A stretch of DNA of 64,000 nt, from the NCBI GenBank assembly GCA_947500505.1, contig CANMSL010000005.1, positions 271,757 through 335,756 on the forward strand, in the 5' to 3' direction. Positions 1-9,671 of the stretch are shown here, in pieces; the stretch's first letter is position 1, and each line of letters begins with the position of its first letter. The notes beneath the pieces are model-generated. The model made no database searches, was not told the origin of the DNA, and saw nothing but the letters and a program-made list of their open reading frames with translations. Made by a program: the position numbers and the translations under genes. Source of the DNA: an uncultured Aquimarina sp. GTDB taxonomy: Bacteria; Bacteroidota; Bacteroidia; Flavobacteriales; Flavobacteriaceae.

Positions 1-14
1 TTTAAAATTACTAG

Positions 15-2000
15 TTACTCCTGAAACAAAATCATCATCGATATAGGTGGAACAGCAACTTTATTTTTCGCGATTTTCTTTCCTTCCATATCAAAATCAT
101 CACCTAAAACTGCAATTTTACAATCGCCAATAAGCTGATATGCAGTTGGTTTGGGATTGCTATTGTATACGACGAAAATGTTTTTCCAGGAATCTCCATT
201 GGCGTGATTACTAATTTGATAACTGATTAATCCGTTTTTATTTTCTTTAAATTCTAAATTAGCCTTAACATCATCAGCCGAGGTCATTCTAAATGCCGGA
301 TGCGTTTTTCTAAGTGTGATTAAGTTTTTATAGTAAGAAACTATATCTGCATTGGTTTTTTTCCAGTTCCAATCAATTTGATTGATGCTATCCGCTAGAT
401 TATATGAGTTATGCTCACCATTTTTGGTACGTAACATTTCTGCTCCGGCGTGCATAAAAGCAATTCCTTGTGAAGTCATTACAATTGCATTCGTAAGTTT
501 TTGCATAGCAATAAGTTGCTCATTAGTAGCATCTTTTCTTGATATTTTCAATTTATCAAATACCGTATGATTATCATGACAGGAAACATAGGATACGGAT
601 TGCCACGGTTCATTGGTCCACGGAGTTTTTGAATAATTTACCTTTGTATAATCGATTTGTGGATGCTCTATAGAACCAACTATTCCCATTTTAATAGATT
701 CTTCCATATCTTTTTCGCCACTTACAAATCCGGTACTTTCTTCTTTAAAAACAGAACCTTTTAATCCATCCCGCAGATCATCGCTAAAGGCAGAAATATA
801 TGGCATTTGAGAAGTGTGTTTTTTTAGTGCTCTTTTTTCTTCAGGTAGCGGAGAATCTCCAGCTGTCCAGCCTTCTCCATATATAAAGATATTAGGATTG
901 ATAATTTTCACCGTTTCGGCTACTTTATTCATAGTTTCTATATCGTGTATACCCATCAAGTCAAATCGAAAACCATCCAGGTGATATTCTTTTGCCCAGT
1001 ATGCTACAGATTCTATAATGTATTTTCGCATCATTGCCCGATCTGAAGCTGTTTCATTCCCACAGGCAGACGCATCTGAAGGTTTACCATCTTCCCATTG
1101 ACGGTAATAATAACCAGGAACTTCTAAGTTAAAATTAGAATTCTCAGTTTTACCGGTATGATTATATACAACATCCAGAATAACACCTATTCCATTATCA
1201 TGAAATTTTTTAACCATTTGTTTGAATTCTTTGATTCTAACCTCGGCGTGATAAGGATCAGATGAAAAAGATCCTTCGGGCACATTATAATTCTGTGGAT
1301 CATATCCCCAATTGAATTGTGGTGTATCTAATTTTGTTTCGTCGATAGAGTAGTGGTCATAGGTTGGAAGTAGATGTACGTGTGTGATTCCTAATTCTTT
1401 CAGATGATCAAATCCTGTTGCTACACTATCAGGTCCTTTAGTTCCTTTTTCTACCAATCCCAGATATTTACCAGGCATACTTGATCCTGATTGCGGGTGA
1501 ATTGTCATGTCTCTAATATGCAGCTCATATATTATGGCTTCATTAGGGTATTTTAATTCAATCCCACGATCTTGGTCCCATCCTTCCGGATTGGTAGTTT
1601 CAAAATCCAGAGCCATCGCTCTTTTACCATTTACGCCTGTTGCTTTTGCATAGATACCAGGAGTTTCTTCTAACCAAATACCATCAATCATTGTTTGGTA
1701 AGTATAGTAAGTTCCGTTGAGATTCCCTTTAACCTGTACGCTCCAAATTCCTTTTTCTCCTTGGTTTAAGGAAAATGTATCAGAAGAAGTTCCTCCATCA
1801 CCTTCCTTATATAAGTGTAATCGTATTTTCTCTGCTATCGGAGACCAAATCTTAAAAGTAGTTTCCTCCTCCGAATAGTCAAGCCAGAGATCAGCTTCTA
1901 TAGGAGAAGGATATTCTTCATAACTACTATAACTTGTTTTCTTCTCAGAGCACGAAATCATTGTATGCGAAATAAAAAGGTACATGAAAATGCGTTTCAT
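15..2000 (-). CDS. pulA: Type I pullulanase (GH13) lipoprotein
   Basis: Secreted debranching enzyme predicted to cut alpha-1,6 links in pullulan, glycogen or amylopectin fragments. The start is placed at the ATG giving MKRIFMYLF, because it directly precedes a lipoprotein signal ending in SC (Cys17); a longer reading to 2054 would add 18 polar residues before the signal. An N-terminal CBM48-like domain is followed by the type I pullulanase motif NWGYDPQNY. GH13 catalytic motifs are intact: GFRFD (nucleophile near Asp347), GEGW (acid/base near Glu376) and SCHDN (third carboxylate). Length of 661 residues fits the family. The start lies 54 bases beyond the cysM stop, so it may be co-transcribed with cysE-cysM. 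There is no SusC/SusD pair nearby, so this is not a classic polysaccharide utilisation locus. Confidence 0.93.
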   Translation of the reverse strand: MKRIFMYLFISHTMISCSEKKTSYSSYEEYPSPIEADLWLDYSEEETTFKIWSPIAEKIRLHLYKEGDGGTSSDTFSLNQGEKGIWSVQVKGNLNGTYYTYQTMIDGIWLEETPGIYAKATGVNGKRAMALDFETTNPEGWDQDRGIELKYPNEAIIYELHIRDMTIHPQSGSSMPGKYLGLVEKGTKGPDSVATGFDHLKELGITHVHLLPTYDHYSIDETKLDTPQFNWGYDPQNYNVPEGSFSSDPYHAEVRIKEFKQMVKKFHDNGIGVILDVVYNHTGKTENSNFNLEVPGYYYRQWEDGKPSDASACGNETASDRAMMRKYIIESVAYWAKEYHLDGFRFDLMGIHDIETMNKVAETVKIINPNIFIYGEGWTAGDSPLPEEKRALKKHTSQMPYISAFSDDLRDGLKGSVFKEESTGFVSGEKDMEESIKMGIVGSIEHPQIDYTKVNYSKTPWTNEPWQSVSYVSCHDNHTVFDKLKISRKDATNEQLIAMQKLTNAIVMTSQGIAFMHAGAEMLRTKNGEHNSYNLADSINQIDWNWKKTNADIVSYYKNLITLRKTHPAFRMTSADDVKANLEFKENKNGLISYQISNHANGDSWKNIFVVYNSNPKPTAYQLIGDCKIAVLGDDFDMEGKKIAKNKVAVPPISMMILFQE

Positions 2001-2054
2001 ATGGTTTAATGGTTGGTTAGAATTGGTATTAGTTTTTAATATATTTTTATTCAT

Positions 2055-2939
2055 TTATGAAAACAAATCTGAACTTAGATATCGATCGCCCCGATCACAA
2101 ATAATTGCAACCAGCACACCGTTTTCTAATGTTTCTGCCAATTTTAATGCTGCGGTGACAGCACCACCACTGCTCATTCCAGAAAAGACTCCTTCTTCTT
2201 TGGCTAGTCTTTTAGCCATTTCTGTGGCTTCTTTCTGGCTAACCTCTATAACTTTATCTACCTTTTCCGGATTAAAAATTTTTGGCAAATATTCTTTTGG
2301 CCATTTTCTGATTCCGGGGATTCTTGATTGGTCTGTTGGTTGTACACCAACGATTTGAACATCTTTTGATTGTTCTTTTAAAAAAGTCGAAGTCCCCATA
2401 ATAGTTCCTGTGGTTCCCATAGAAGAGACAAAGTGAGTGATCTTACCTTGGGTATCCTTCCATATTTCAGGTCCGGTAGTTTTATAATGTGCTTTCCAAT
2501 TATCATCATTGGCAAACTGGTTTAGCATTACATATCCTTCATTCGTCACTTTAGCTTCTGCATAATCACGGGCGCCTTCTATTCCAATTGATTCAGAAGT
2601 TAGGGTAACTTTAGCACCGTAAGCTCTCATTGTTTGTACTCGTTCTTTGGTAGAATTCTCGGGCATTACGAGCTCTATATCTAATGAAAAGATTCCAGCA
2701 ATCATTGCTAACGCAATTCCTGTATTACCACTTGTGGCTTCAATTAACTTTGTGTTTTGATCTATATCACCTCGATCTAATGCTGATTTAATCATATTAT
2801 AAGCCGCACGATCTTTAACACTTCCACCGGGGTTATGTCCTTCTAATTTTAAAAATAAAGTGATATTTGGATTTTTTAGTAAAGAAGTAGCCTTTATCAA
2901 AGGCGTATTTCCGATAAGGTCTAAAATGTTATGCGACAT
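2055..2939 (-). CDS. cysM: Cysteine synthase (O-acetylserine sulfhydrylase)
   Basis: Pyridoxal-phosphate enzyme that makes cysteine from O-acetylserine and sulfide in the cytoplasm. The PLP lysine sits in PGGSVKDRA (Lys42) and the substrate loop in EATSGNTG (residues about 68-75); the C-terminal GMSSGGA phosphate-binding loop is present. At 294 residues it is close to the shorter CysM-type enzymes. The start codon overlaps the stop of the upstream cysE by one base (TAATG), so the two are translationally coupled. This pairs the two enzymes that also form the cysteine synthase complex. CysK versus CysM cannot be decided with certainty from the sequence alone. Confidence 0.93.
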   Translation of the reverse strand: MSHNILDLIGNTPLIKATSLLKNPNITLFLKLEGHNPGGSVKDRAAYNMIKSALDRGDIDQNTKLIEATSGNTGIALAMIAGIFSLDIELVMPENSTKERVQTMRAYGAKVTLTSESIGIEGARDYAEAKVTNEGYVMLNQFANDDNWKAHYKTTGPEIWKDTQGKITHFVSSMGTTGTIMGTSTFLKEQSKDVQIVGVQPTDQSRIPGIRKWPKEYLPKIFNPEKVDKVIEVSQKEATEMAKRLAKEEGVFSGMSSGGAVTAALKLAETLENGVLVAIICDRGDRYLSSDLFS

Positions 2940-3730
2940 TAAACAACTTTTTTAATCTTTATTTCTGAAGTATTTGATATGATTGAGTTTTCTGGTACGG
3001 AGGATGTGATCCAGGCGTTGCCACCTACTGTGCTATTGGCACCAATTATGGTTGTACCACCTAGTATTGTGGCATTGGCATAAATAGTAACATTATCCTC
3101 TACCGTAGGATGTCTCTTTACGTTACGAAGTTTTCTATCGACATATAATCCACCTAAAGTAACACCCTGATATATTTTTACATTATTCTTAATAATAGCA
3201 GTTTCTCCTATTACAATTCCGGTGGCGTGATCAATAAAGAAAGATTCTCCAATCTCTGCGCCAGGATTAATATCTGTACCTGTTAATCGATGAGAATATT
3301 CGGTCATTAATCTTGGAATCAGCGGCAAACCAAACTTTAATAACTCATGACTTAATCGATAGATGGCTATCGCATAAAATCCGGGATAAGCTAGGTATAC
3401 TTCTTCAATAGAATTGGCAGCAGGATCGCTTTTCATAAAAGAGTCAGCGTCTTTATTTAGTTTTTGTAAAACCTCAGGTAATTTTTCCAGATAGGACTGC
3501 CAAATTTTACTACATGGCTTTTCAGTCTCCCAACAGGCCAGATCTATTAATTCTTCAAAAGTTTTTTCGAGAATATCAATATTTTTCTCTACCTCTGTAT
3601 CTGAATCGAATAACGTATAAAAAAGTAGATTGGTAAAATACTCCGTTCTTTCTTTTAATTTCAATCTAAGATTGGGATTTTTTTTCTGCTCCTTAATCTT
3701 AGCTATGATTTGGTCTCTTGCTTTAGTCAT
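2939..3730 (-). CDS. cysE: Serine O-acetyltransferase
   Basis: Acetylates serine with acetyl-CoA, the first step of cysteine synthesis. The N-terminal part (residues about 1-130) is helical, as in serine acetyltransferases. The C-terminal part is a left-handed beta helix of hexapeptide repeats with the catalytic stretch DHATGIVIGE and the loop YQGVTLGG. The protein is 263 residues and ends in a lysine- and valine-rich tail, without the usual C-terminal isoleucine that docks into cysteine synthase, so complex formation is uncertain. It is the first gene of the cysE-cysM-pulA row and is preceded by an empty stretch that must hold the promoter. Confidence 0.93.
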   Translation of the reverse strand: MTKARDQIIAKIKEQKKNPNLRLKLKERTEYFTNLLFYTLFDSDTEVEKNIDILEKTFEELIDLACWETEKPCSKIWQSYLEKLPEVLQKLNKDADSFMKSDPAANSIEEVYLAYPGFYAIAIYRLSHELLKFGLPLIPRLMTEYSHRLTGTDINPGAEIGESFFIDHATGIVIGETAIIKNNVKIYQGVTLGGLYVDRKLRNVKRHPTVEDNVTIYANATILGGTTIIGANSTVGGNAWITSSVPENSIISNTSEIKIKKVV

Positions 3731-4094
3731 AGTGCCTTCTTTGAAAAGTCTAGTAAATATATAGAATAAAGAATATAAACGTCCTAAAATGCCTTAATTC
3801 CTTACATTTTTATAAAAATAATAACAAAGAACTACTAGAATTGCCAGTAATACATAAAATTCGGTTAAAATGAGATCACATAATAAAGGGAGTGAGCCAA
3901 CTTTCTTTTATTCCTAGATATTGGAAAAACTGACTGTCCTTGTGGTAACTACTATTGATTTAATAAATTATGCATTAGAACAATTTTAAAATCCATTTAG
4001 AGTGTTTCTAAGTAAATCATTGGATTTGTTCCAAAGTATCTTTTGTTTAAAGTTTAGTTAAACTTCTACTCAGCGATTAGATTTTAGTAATTTT
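3731..4094. other. Intergenic region between divergent cysE and DUF2461 genes
   Basis: About 360 bases of AT-rich sequence with stops in all frames. It should hold the divergent promoters for cysE (leftward) and the DUF2461 gene (rightward). I see no strong hairpin, RNA gene or repeat. Confidence 0.6.
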
Positions 4095-4112
4095 ATGATT
4101 AAAGTAAAATGT

Positions 4113-4793
4113 ATGATTACGATACCTAAAGCATCTTTCGAATTTTTAAAAGATTTAAAACAGAATAATCATAGAGATTGGATGCAAGAACATAAAAAAC
4201 GTTACCAATCCAGTGAAAAAGAATTGAAAAAATTTTATGCTGCAGTAGCAGAAAGACTCAATGAGAAGGACGAAATTGAAAAAACGAAGGTTTTTCGCAT
4301 TAATCGAGATGTGCGTTTTAGCAAGGATAAAACACCCTACAATGTACATCGTAGTGTAAGTTTCAGTAGAGCAGGGGCACATCGTAGAGGAGGATATTAT
4401 TTACGATTAGAACCGAGTAATTCGCTGATGGCAGGTGGTTTTTTCGCTCCGGAACCTAAAGACCTGTTACGTATACGTAAAGAGTTTGAGATGGATGATC
4501 AGGAAATACGTGATATACTGACGAACCCTGATTTCAATAGTTCATTTGGCGGCTTTAACACAGAATTTCAGGTGAAAACAGCTCCCAAAGGATTCAGTAA
4601 GGATCATCCCGCGATTGATCTGATTAAGAATAAATCGTTTTTTGTTACTCACCAATTTACAGATAAGGAAGTTTTTGCTACTGACTTTTTGGATAAACTT
4701 ATGTATCATTACGGATTGTTACGCCCTTATTTTGATTATATGAGTGGTGTATTAACTACTGATCTTAATGGTGTGTCGTTGATAGATACATAA
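4113..4793 (+). CDS. DUF2461 domain-containing protein
   Basis: Cytoplasmic protein of the DUF2461 family (known also as TIGR02453), whose biochemical role is not established. Family signs are the N-terminal FEFLKDLKQNNHRDW, the FRINRDVRFSKDK segment and a Tyr-rich middle part with GGYYLRLEP. Length of about 226 residues is typical. The start at ATG 4113 (MITIPKASF) matches family N-termini better than the ATG at 4095, which adds six residues. It lies 69 bases upstream of the GAPDH gene in the same direction and could share its transcript. Confidence 0.88.
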   Translation: MITIPKASFEFLKDLKQNNHRDWMQEHKKRYQSSEKELKKFYAAVAERLNEKDEIEKTKVFRINRDVRFSKDKTPYNVHRSVSFSRAGAHRRGGYYLRLEPSNSLMAGGFFAPEPKDLLRIRKEFEMDDQEIRDILTNPDFNSSFGGFNTEFQVKTAPKGFSKDHPAIDLIKNKSFFVTHQFTDKEVFATDFLDKLMYHYGLLRPYFDYMSGVLTTDLNGVSLIDT

Positions 4794-4862
4794 TATAATA
4801 GTTTGTTTAAAACAACGATGCACAAGTATTTTACCACAATTTTAACCAACAAAAAATAAAAT

Positions 4863-5852
4863 ATGAAAAGAATAGCGATTAATGGGTTTGGACGAATTGG
4901 TCGAGCCGCTCTTAAAGTGATTAATGAGCAACCAGGATTACAGGTCGTGGCAATAAACGATTTGATGTCTATAGAAAACGCACAGTATCTCTTAAAATAT
5001 GATAGTGTATATGGTATTTATGATAAGGAAGTTCGTATTCACGAAGACCATTTACATGTAGATGGCCAAAAAATATTATATTTTAATCAAAGAGATCCTG
5101 AGCAATTACCTTGGAAAGAAAACAATATTGATGTTGTAATAGAAAGTACAGGTTTTTTTACCAATAGAGAGGATGCAGAAAAGCATATCAATGCTGGAGC
5201 AACTAATGTGGTTATATCGGGGCCTACAAAAAGTAAAGACACACCAACAGTAGTTCACGGAGTGAATACAGAAGATGGAAAAACAGCTATTTTTTCTTGT
5301 GCTAGTTGTACAACCAATAATATAAGTCCTGTTGTCGAAATCCTGGGAAGAACAATAGGCATCAAAAAAGCAATTCTGAATACAATCCATGCGTATACAG
5401 CTTCACAAACTCTGGTAGATGCACCGTCTAAAAAAAATCCAAGAATGGGTAGAGCAGGAGCTATCAACCTTACACCCACATCTACTGGTGCTGCAATAGC
5501 TACAACAAAAGCGCTACCACAGTTTGAGGGTAAGTTTGATGGAATTGCAGTACGGACTCCGGTTCCTGTAGGTTCTGTAAGTGATGTAACTTTTATAGCA
5601 GAAAGAGATACAACTGCCGAAGAAATTAATGAGATATTACTGACTGAAGCGAAGACAGGCCGATACCTAAAAGTTCTTGATGTGACGTATGAGCCCATCG
5701 TATCTTCTGATATCCAGATGAACCCTTTTGCCGCTACGGTGGATGCTTCAATGACACGGGTTGTAGATGGAGATTTAGTAAAAATTATGATATGGTACGA
5801 TAATGAATGGGGTTTTACCAATCAAATGATTCGCCAAATTCTGGAATTATAG
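4863..5852 (+). CDS. gap: Type I glyceraldehyde-3-phosphate dehydrogenase
   Basis: Glycolytic and gluconeogenic enzyme oxidising glyceraldehyde 3-phosphate to 1,3-bisphosphoglycerate. The Rossmann motif NGFGRIGR is at residues 7-14, an acidic residue at 33 (INDL) suggests NAD preference, and the catalytic Cys149 lies in SCASCTTNN. The HAYTASQ and TPTSTGAA phosphate-binding segments are intact. Length of 329 residues is normal. Two long antisense frames here are coding shadows. Flavobacteria often carry two gap paralogues; which one this is cannot be told from the window. Confidence 0.96.
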   Translation: MKRIAINGFGRIGRAALKVINEQPGLQVVAINDLMSIENAQYLLKYDSVYGIYDKEVRIHEDHLHVDGQKILYFNQRDPEQLPWKENNIDVVIESTGFFTNREDAEKHINAGATNVVISGPTKSKDTPTVVHGVNTEDGKTAIFSCASCTTNNISPVVEILGRTIGIKKAILNTIHAYTASQTLVDAPSKKNPRMGRAGAINLTPTSTGAAIATTKALPQFEGKFDGIAVRTPVPVGSVSDVTFIAERDTTAEEINEILLTEAKTGRYLKVLDVTYEPIVSSDIQMNPFAATVDASMTRVVDGDLVKIMIWYDNEWGFTNQMIRQILEL

Positions 5853-5995
5853 AAAGTAAATAATAAAGATCAATTAAAGAAACCTCACCTTATTCTGTTT
5901 GTAGTAATGTTAACAAAAAGTGAGTTTTCCTTATCATATTTTTGGTATAAACTATTAAAACAGCAAAGTATTAAACGTAATACGAAAATTTCAGT

Positions 5996-8224
5996 ATGAG
6001 GTTTTGGATTATCATATGCTGCATCGGTTTAGCATATCAGAATTTTGCCCAATCAACGAGCTACAAAAAACAATCTTTTGTTGTAGGAACTACTACCGAA
6101 ATTATAAAAATCGATGGTCAATTGGACGAAGCTATTTGGACAAAGTTAACACCTGCTAAAGATTTTGCACAATATTTTCCTAATGATTCCTTACCAGCTG
6201 TTGCACAGACCGAGATTTACATGTGTACAGATAAGAAGAATTTGTATATCGGGATTAAATGTTACGGAGCAGGAAATGATTGGTTAGTAGAGTCTTTGAG
6301 AAGGGATTACCGCGCAGGTGGTAACGATAATATAACCTTGTTATTTGATACTTTTAATGATCAAACGAATGCTTTTTATTTTGGAATTAATCCGGAAGGT
6401 GTTTTAAGAGAAGGTACCATAAGTAACGGTGGAAATGATTTTCAGGATTTTTCTACCTCATGGGATAATAAGTGGAGAGGAAATGCAAAAAAATATGATG
6501 GTTATTATACAGCAGAATTAGAAATTCCTTTTAGTACATTTAGATATCCAATACCTTCAAAAAAATGGGGATTTACTTGTTATAGATTTGATACACAATC
6601 TAATGAGATAAGCACGTATCCGGGAACTCCACGTAATCAGGTAGTTTTTACCTTAGCGTATCCGGCAGAGATGATCTGGGAGGAAGATCTGACTACCAAG
6701 AGTAGTGCAGTTTCTGTAATACCATTCGTCTCTTCGGGAATCAATAAGGATTATGAAGATAACACACCAACAGATGAGATTTTTGAAATTGGTGGTGATG
6801 CCAAAATTGCATTAACTCCAGGATTAAATTTGGATCTCACTGTAAATCCTGATTTTTCTCAAGTTGAAGTCGATGAACAAATTACCAATTTGGATCGCTT
6901 TGAAATCTTTTTTCCGGAGCGACGGCAATTTTTCCTAGAGAACGCAGATCTTTTTGGACAATTTGGATTTTCTAATATAAACCCGTTTTTTTCCAGGCGT
7001 ATTGGAGTTGGAGAAGATGTAGTAACTGAAGAATTAGCACAGAATAGGATTTATGGGGGATTGCGTTTAAGCGGTAAGTTAGATCCTAAAACAAGATTAG
7101 GATTTCTGAATATGCAAACAGCGTCAAGTAAGAAGCAAGGGATACCTGGAACTAATTTTGGAGTAGCTGTAATTCAACGCAAAATAAGGGTACGCTCTAA
7201 TATTGGAATTATATCAGTAAATAAACAAACTCTCAATTTTGATGAAAATTTAGACACATTGGATGTCAACCGTTATAATAGGATGGCTGGTATTGATTAT
7301 AATTACTCCACAAGGAGTAATACCTGGTTTGGCAAAAGTTTTATTCATGCGAGCTTTTCTCCTGATACGGATATGGCTTTAGCTCAGGGAACAACCATTA
7401 ATTATAACACCAGAAGGTTTGGTGCACTATGGAACCATGAATATGTTCATGAAGATTATAATGCAGAAGTTGGTTTTGTGCCAAGAACGGATTATTTTAG
7501 AGTAAGTCCTGGTGCAGAGCTTCGGTATTATCCCCAAAATGATTTTTTAAATAATCATAGTTATGGAGCAGAAGCGGATATTTTTTGGCGGCCTGGATTT
7601 GGAAAAACTGATCATTTTTTCTCCGTTGGATGGGATGGAGAGTTAGCACAAAGGTCAAATTTCGGTTTTAATCTTAATCATAGCTACGTGTACTTATTCG
7701 ATCCATTTGACCCGACAGGTACAGACTCTGAAGAATTAGCCGCTGATCAGGATTTTTCATGGATAAGTTTCACAGGAAATTATAGGAGTGACAGGAGGAA
7801 GGTATTTAGTTGGAATTTAAGTCCGTATATCGGTGAATACTTTAATGGCTGGCGCTATGGCACGAGAGGAGGTTTTAATGTCCGATTTCAGCCTAAGGGA
7901 TTCTTATCTCTCAATTATGCAATAAACATTTTTGATTTGCCACATTTAGAAGGGACCAGAGAAACATACTTGATAAGTCCCAGAATAGATTATACGTTTT
8001 CTAAAAGTTTATTTACATCAGTTTTTGTGCAGTATAATTCGCAAAATAATAATACTAATATCAACGCCCGTATTCAATGGAGGTTTGCACCGGTATCTGA
8101 CCTGATTTTGGTATATACAGATAATTATTTAACCGGAGATGTAGATTCCATAAATAATCGTTTTGCTTTAGATGTACGAACGCGTTCTATTGTTCTAAAA
8201 ATTACATACTGGTTGAATTTGTAA
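5996..8224 (+). CDS. DUF5916 / carbohydrate-binding family 9-like outer membrane protein
   Basis: Secreted protein with a signal peptide (cleavage near residue 18, after YQNFAQ). Residues about 25-230 resemble a carbohydrate-binding family 9-like beta-sandwich (IDGQLDEAIW start, FYFGINPEG). The remainder matches the DUF5916 type: many alternating hydrophobic and aromatic strands, ending in an aromatic C-terminus (TYWLNL) as expected of an outer-membrane beta-barrel. At 742 residues it is a usual size. Function is not known; a surface glycan or protein binding role is inferred from the domain make-up. It is followed by a strong hairpin terminator. Confidence 0.85.
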   Translation: MRFWIIICCIGLAYQNFAQSTSYKKQSFVVGTTTEIIKIDGQLDEAIWTKLTPAKDFAQYFPNDSLPAVAQTEIYMCTDKKNLYIGIKCYGAGNDWLVESLRRDYRAGGNDNITLLFDTFNDQTNAFYFGINPEGVLREGTISNGGNDFQDFSTSWDNKWRGNAKKYDGYYTAELEIPFSTFRYPIPSKKWGFTCYRFDTQSNEISTYPGTPRNQVVFTLAYPAEMIWEEDLTTKSSAVSVIPFVSSGINKDYEDNTPTDEIFEIGGDAKIALTPGLNLDLTVNPDFSQVEVDEQITNLDRFEIFFPERRQFFLENADLFGQFGFSNINPFFSRRIGVGEDVVTEELAQNRIYGGLRLSGKLDPKTRLGFLNMQTASSKKQGIPGTNFGVAVIQRKIRVRSNIGIISVNKQTLNFDENLDTLDVNRYNRMAGIDYNYSTRSNTWFGKSFIHASFSPDTDMALAQGTTINYNTRRFGALWNHEYVHEDYNAEVGFVPRTDYFRVSPGAELRYYPQNDFLNNHSYGAEADIFWRPGFGKTDHFFSVGWDGELAQRSNFGFNLNHSYVYLFDPFDPTGTDSEELAADQDFSWISFTGNYRSDRRKVFSWNLSPYIGEYFNGWRYGTRGGFNVRFQPKGFLSLNYAINIFDLPHLEGTRETYLISPRIDYTFSKSLFTSVFVQYNSQNNNTNINARIQWRFAPVSDLILVYTDNYLTGDVDSINNRFALDVRTRSIVLKITYWLNL

Positions 8225-8227
8225 AAA

Positions 8228-8265
8228 ATAAAACCTTTCAAATATTATAATCTGAAAGGTTTTAT
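8228..8265. terminator. Bidirectional terminator between DUF5916 and SDR genes
   Basis: A perfect 13-base-pair stem (8228-8240 with 8253-8265) with a 12-base loop; the T-rich arms on both sides suit termination of the rightward DUF5916 gene and the leftward SDR gene. Confidence 0.88.
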
Positions 8266-8283
8266 TTTTGAAGATTCTATTTT

Positions 8284-9033
8284 TTAAATCTGACTCAATC
8301 CACCATCTACTTCTAATTCTATTCCGTTTATATAAGAAGCATCTTCTGAAGCCAGAAATAATGCTGCTTTTGATACTTCTTCGGAGGTACCAAAACGACC
8401 CAAGGGTACTTGTTGTGCAAATCCTTTTCCCATTTCTTCTACTACATCTTCTGGTAATCCCATTTTATCATAAATGGGTGTATCTATTGGTCCTGGTGCA
8501 ATTGCATTTACTCTAATTCCTCTTGATTTTACTTCAGAAGTAAGCACTCTTTGATATGCGCGTAAGGCACCTTTAGAAGCCGAATAGATCCCCAAACCAT
8601 CAAAGCCTTTTTGATGTACTACAGAATTGGTAAAAAGGATAGTTCCTCCATCGTTAAGGTATGGTAATGCTTCTTTCGTGGTGATTATAGGTCCTTTAAC
8701 GTTAATATCAAATATGTGATTGTAATGTTCTTCCGTAATATCGGTAGTTGAAGAAGGAGGAGCAACCCCTGCGTTTAGAAATAAGATATCTATTTTTCCA
8801 TATTTGTTGGTCGTTTCCTCAATTAAACGCTTGTTATCTGCCGCTATTGCTACGTCAGCTTTTACCGTGATGAAATCCCCTTCTAATTCTTTGGCTACCT
8901 CGTCTAATGCCTCTTGTCTCCTTCCGGACACAACAACTTTTGCACCTTCTTTAAGATATAATTTGGCTGTGGCTAATCCAATACCACTATTGGCTCCGGT
9001 TATTACTGCTACTTTGTTCTTCAATTTATTCAT
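8284..9033 (-). CDS. SDR family oxidoreductase
   Basis: Classical short-chain dehydrogenase/reductase using NAD(P)H; substrate unknown. The cofactor motif TGANSGIG is at residues 12-19, NAG at 87-89, and the catalytic set is Ser137, Tyr150 and Lys154 (YSASK). Arg38-Arg39 after the second strand (SGRRQ) favours NADP(H). Length of 249 residues is standard. The gene lies just downstream of a TetR gene in the same direction, and a 16-base palindrome that matches one in front of the TetR gene sits 17 bases before its start, so it is very likely the regulated target. Confidence 0.93.
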   Translation of the reverse strand: MNKLKNKVAVITGANSGIGLATAKLYLKEGAKVVVSGRRQEALDEVAKELEGDFITVKADVAIAADNKRLIEETTNKYGKIDILFLNAGVAPPSSTTDITEEHYNHIFDINVKGPIITTKEALPYLNDGGTILFTNSVVHQKGFDGLGIYSASKGALRAYQRVLTSEVKSRGIRVNAIAPGPIDTPIYDKMGLPEDVVEEMGKGFAQQVPLGRFGTSEEVSKAALFLASEDASYINGIELEVDGGLSQI

Positions 9034-9050
9034 TATATTTAGATTTTATT

Positions 9051-9066
9051 TGAAACAATCGTTTCA
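9051..9066. promoter_or_regulatory. Operator palindrome in front of the SDR gene
   Basis: TGAAACAATCGTTTCA: half-sites TGAAAC/GTTTCA separated by four bases. The same half-sites recur at 9672-9687 upstream of the neighbouring TetR gene, which is the expected binding pattern for its product. Confidence 0.75.
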
Positions 9067-9084
9067 AAATAGATTGAAAAAATT

Positions 9085-9666
9085 TTAATAAAGTACTTTT
9101 AGTACTATGTTGATTAAGTTTCTAAGCTCGTCTTCATTACTATTCAGAATTCCTGTCATCCGAAATCCTTGTATCGCGGAATATAGATATAATGCATACC
9201 GTCCTGAAGATTGATCCTCATTAAAAATCTTTTCCATTTGTCCATTATGAACTAAATCTTCCAATATCGCTATAGTCTGCTCTTGATTTTGCTCCATAAA
9301 AGATTTTATCAAGTGCTCTTGATTTGCCATTTCGGATTTACAATTAAATATCAGGCAACCTTTATTATCGACATCTGCTATTATTTCTTTGAGATACATT
9401 TCGAAAATTAATTTGATCGTGTCCGCGGCATTATGAGCACGTAATGTTTCCTTTCCAATTTTATTTTGTGTAATTGACTGGTAATGAGAAAGAACTTCCA
9501 TAAACATTCCTAGTTTACTACCAAAGGAGTTGTAAATGCTTGATCTATTAAGCTCAGTGGCATCAACTAAATCCTGCATAGAAGTTCCGTTGTATCCTTT
9601 TCTATGGAATACTTCGGTTGCTTTTTGTAAGACATTGGTTCTATCAAATGTTTCTACCTTTGGCAT
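9085..9666 (-). CDS. TetR/AcrR family transcriptional regulator
   Basis: Dimeric repressor with an N-terminal helix-turn-helix: residues about 10-55 (KATEVFHRKGYNGTSMQDL, then YNSFGSK) are typical of the TetR family. The C-terminal ligand domain is of the type seen with SDR-linked regulators and carries a Cys pair region (GCLIFNCK) that could sense oxidants or electrophiles, though this is inference. Length is 193 residues. A palindrome lies five bases before its start codon, suggesting autorepression, and another lies before the SDR gene 51 bases downstream. The inducer is unknown. Confidence 0.92.
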   Translation of the reverse strand: MPKVETFDRTNVLQKATEVFHRKGYNGTSMQDLVDATELNRSSIYNSFGSKLGMFMEVLSHYQSITQNKIGKETLRAHNAADTIKLIFEMYLKEIIADVDNKGCLIFNCKSEMANQEHLIKSFMEQNQEQTIAILEDLVHNGQMEKIFNEDQSSGRYALYLYSAIQGFRMTGILNSNEDELRNLINIVLKVLY

Positions 9667-9671
9667 ATTAT

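Noticed and set aside
5255..5821. 188-residue leftward frame antisense to GAPDH
   Set aside because: It is fully inside the conserved gap gene, has no family signs and its codons mirror the real frame.
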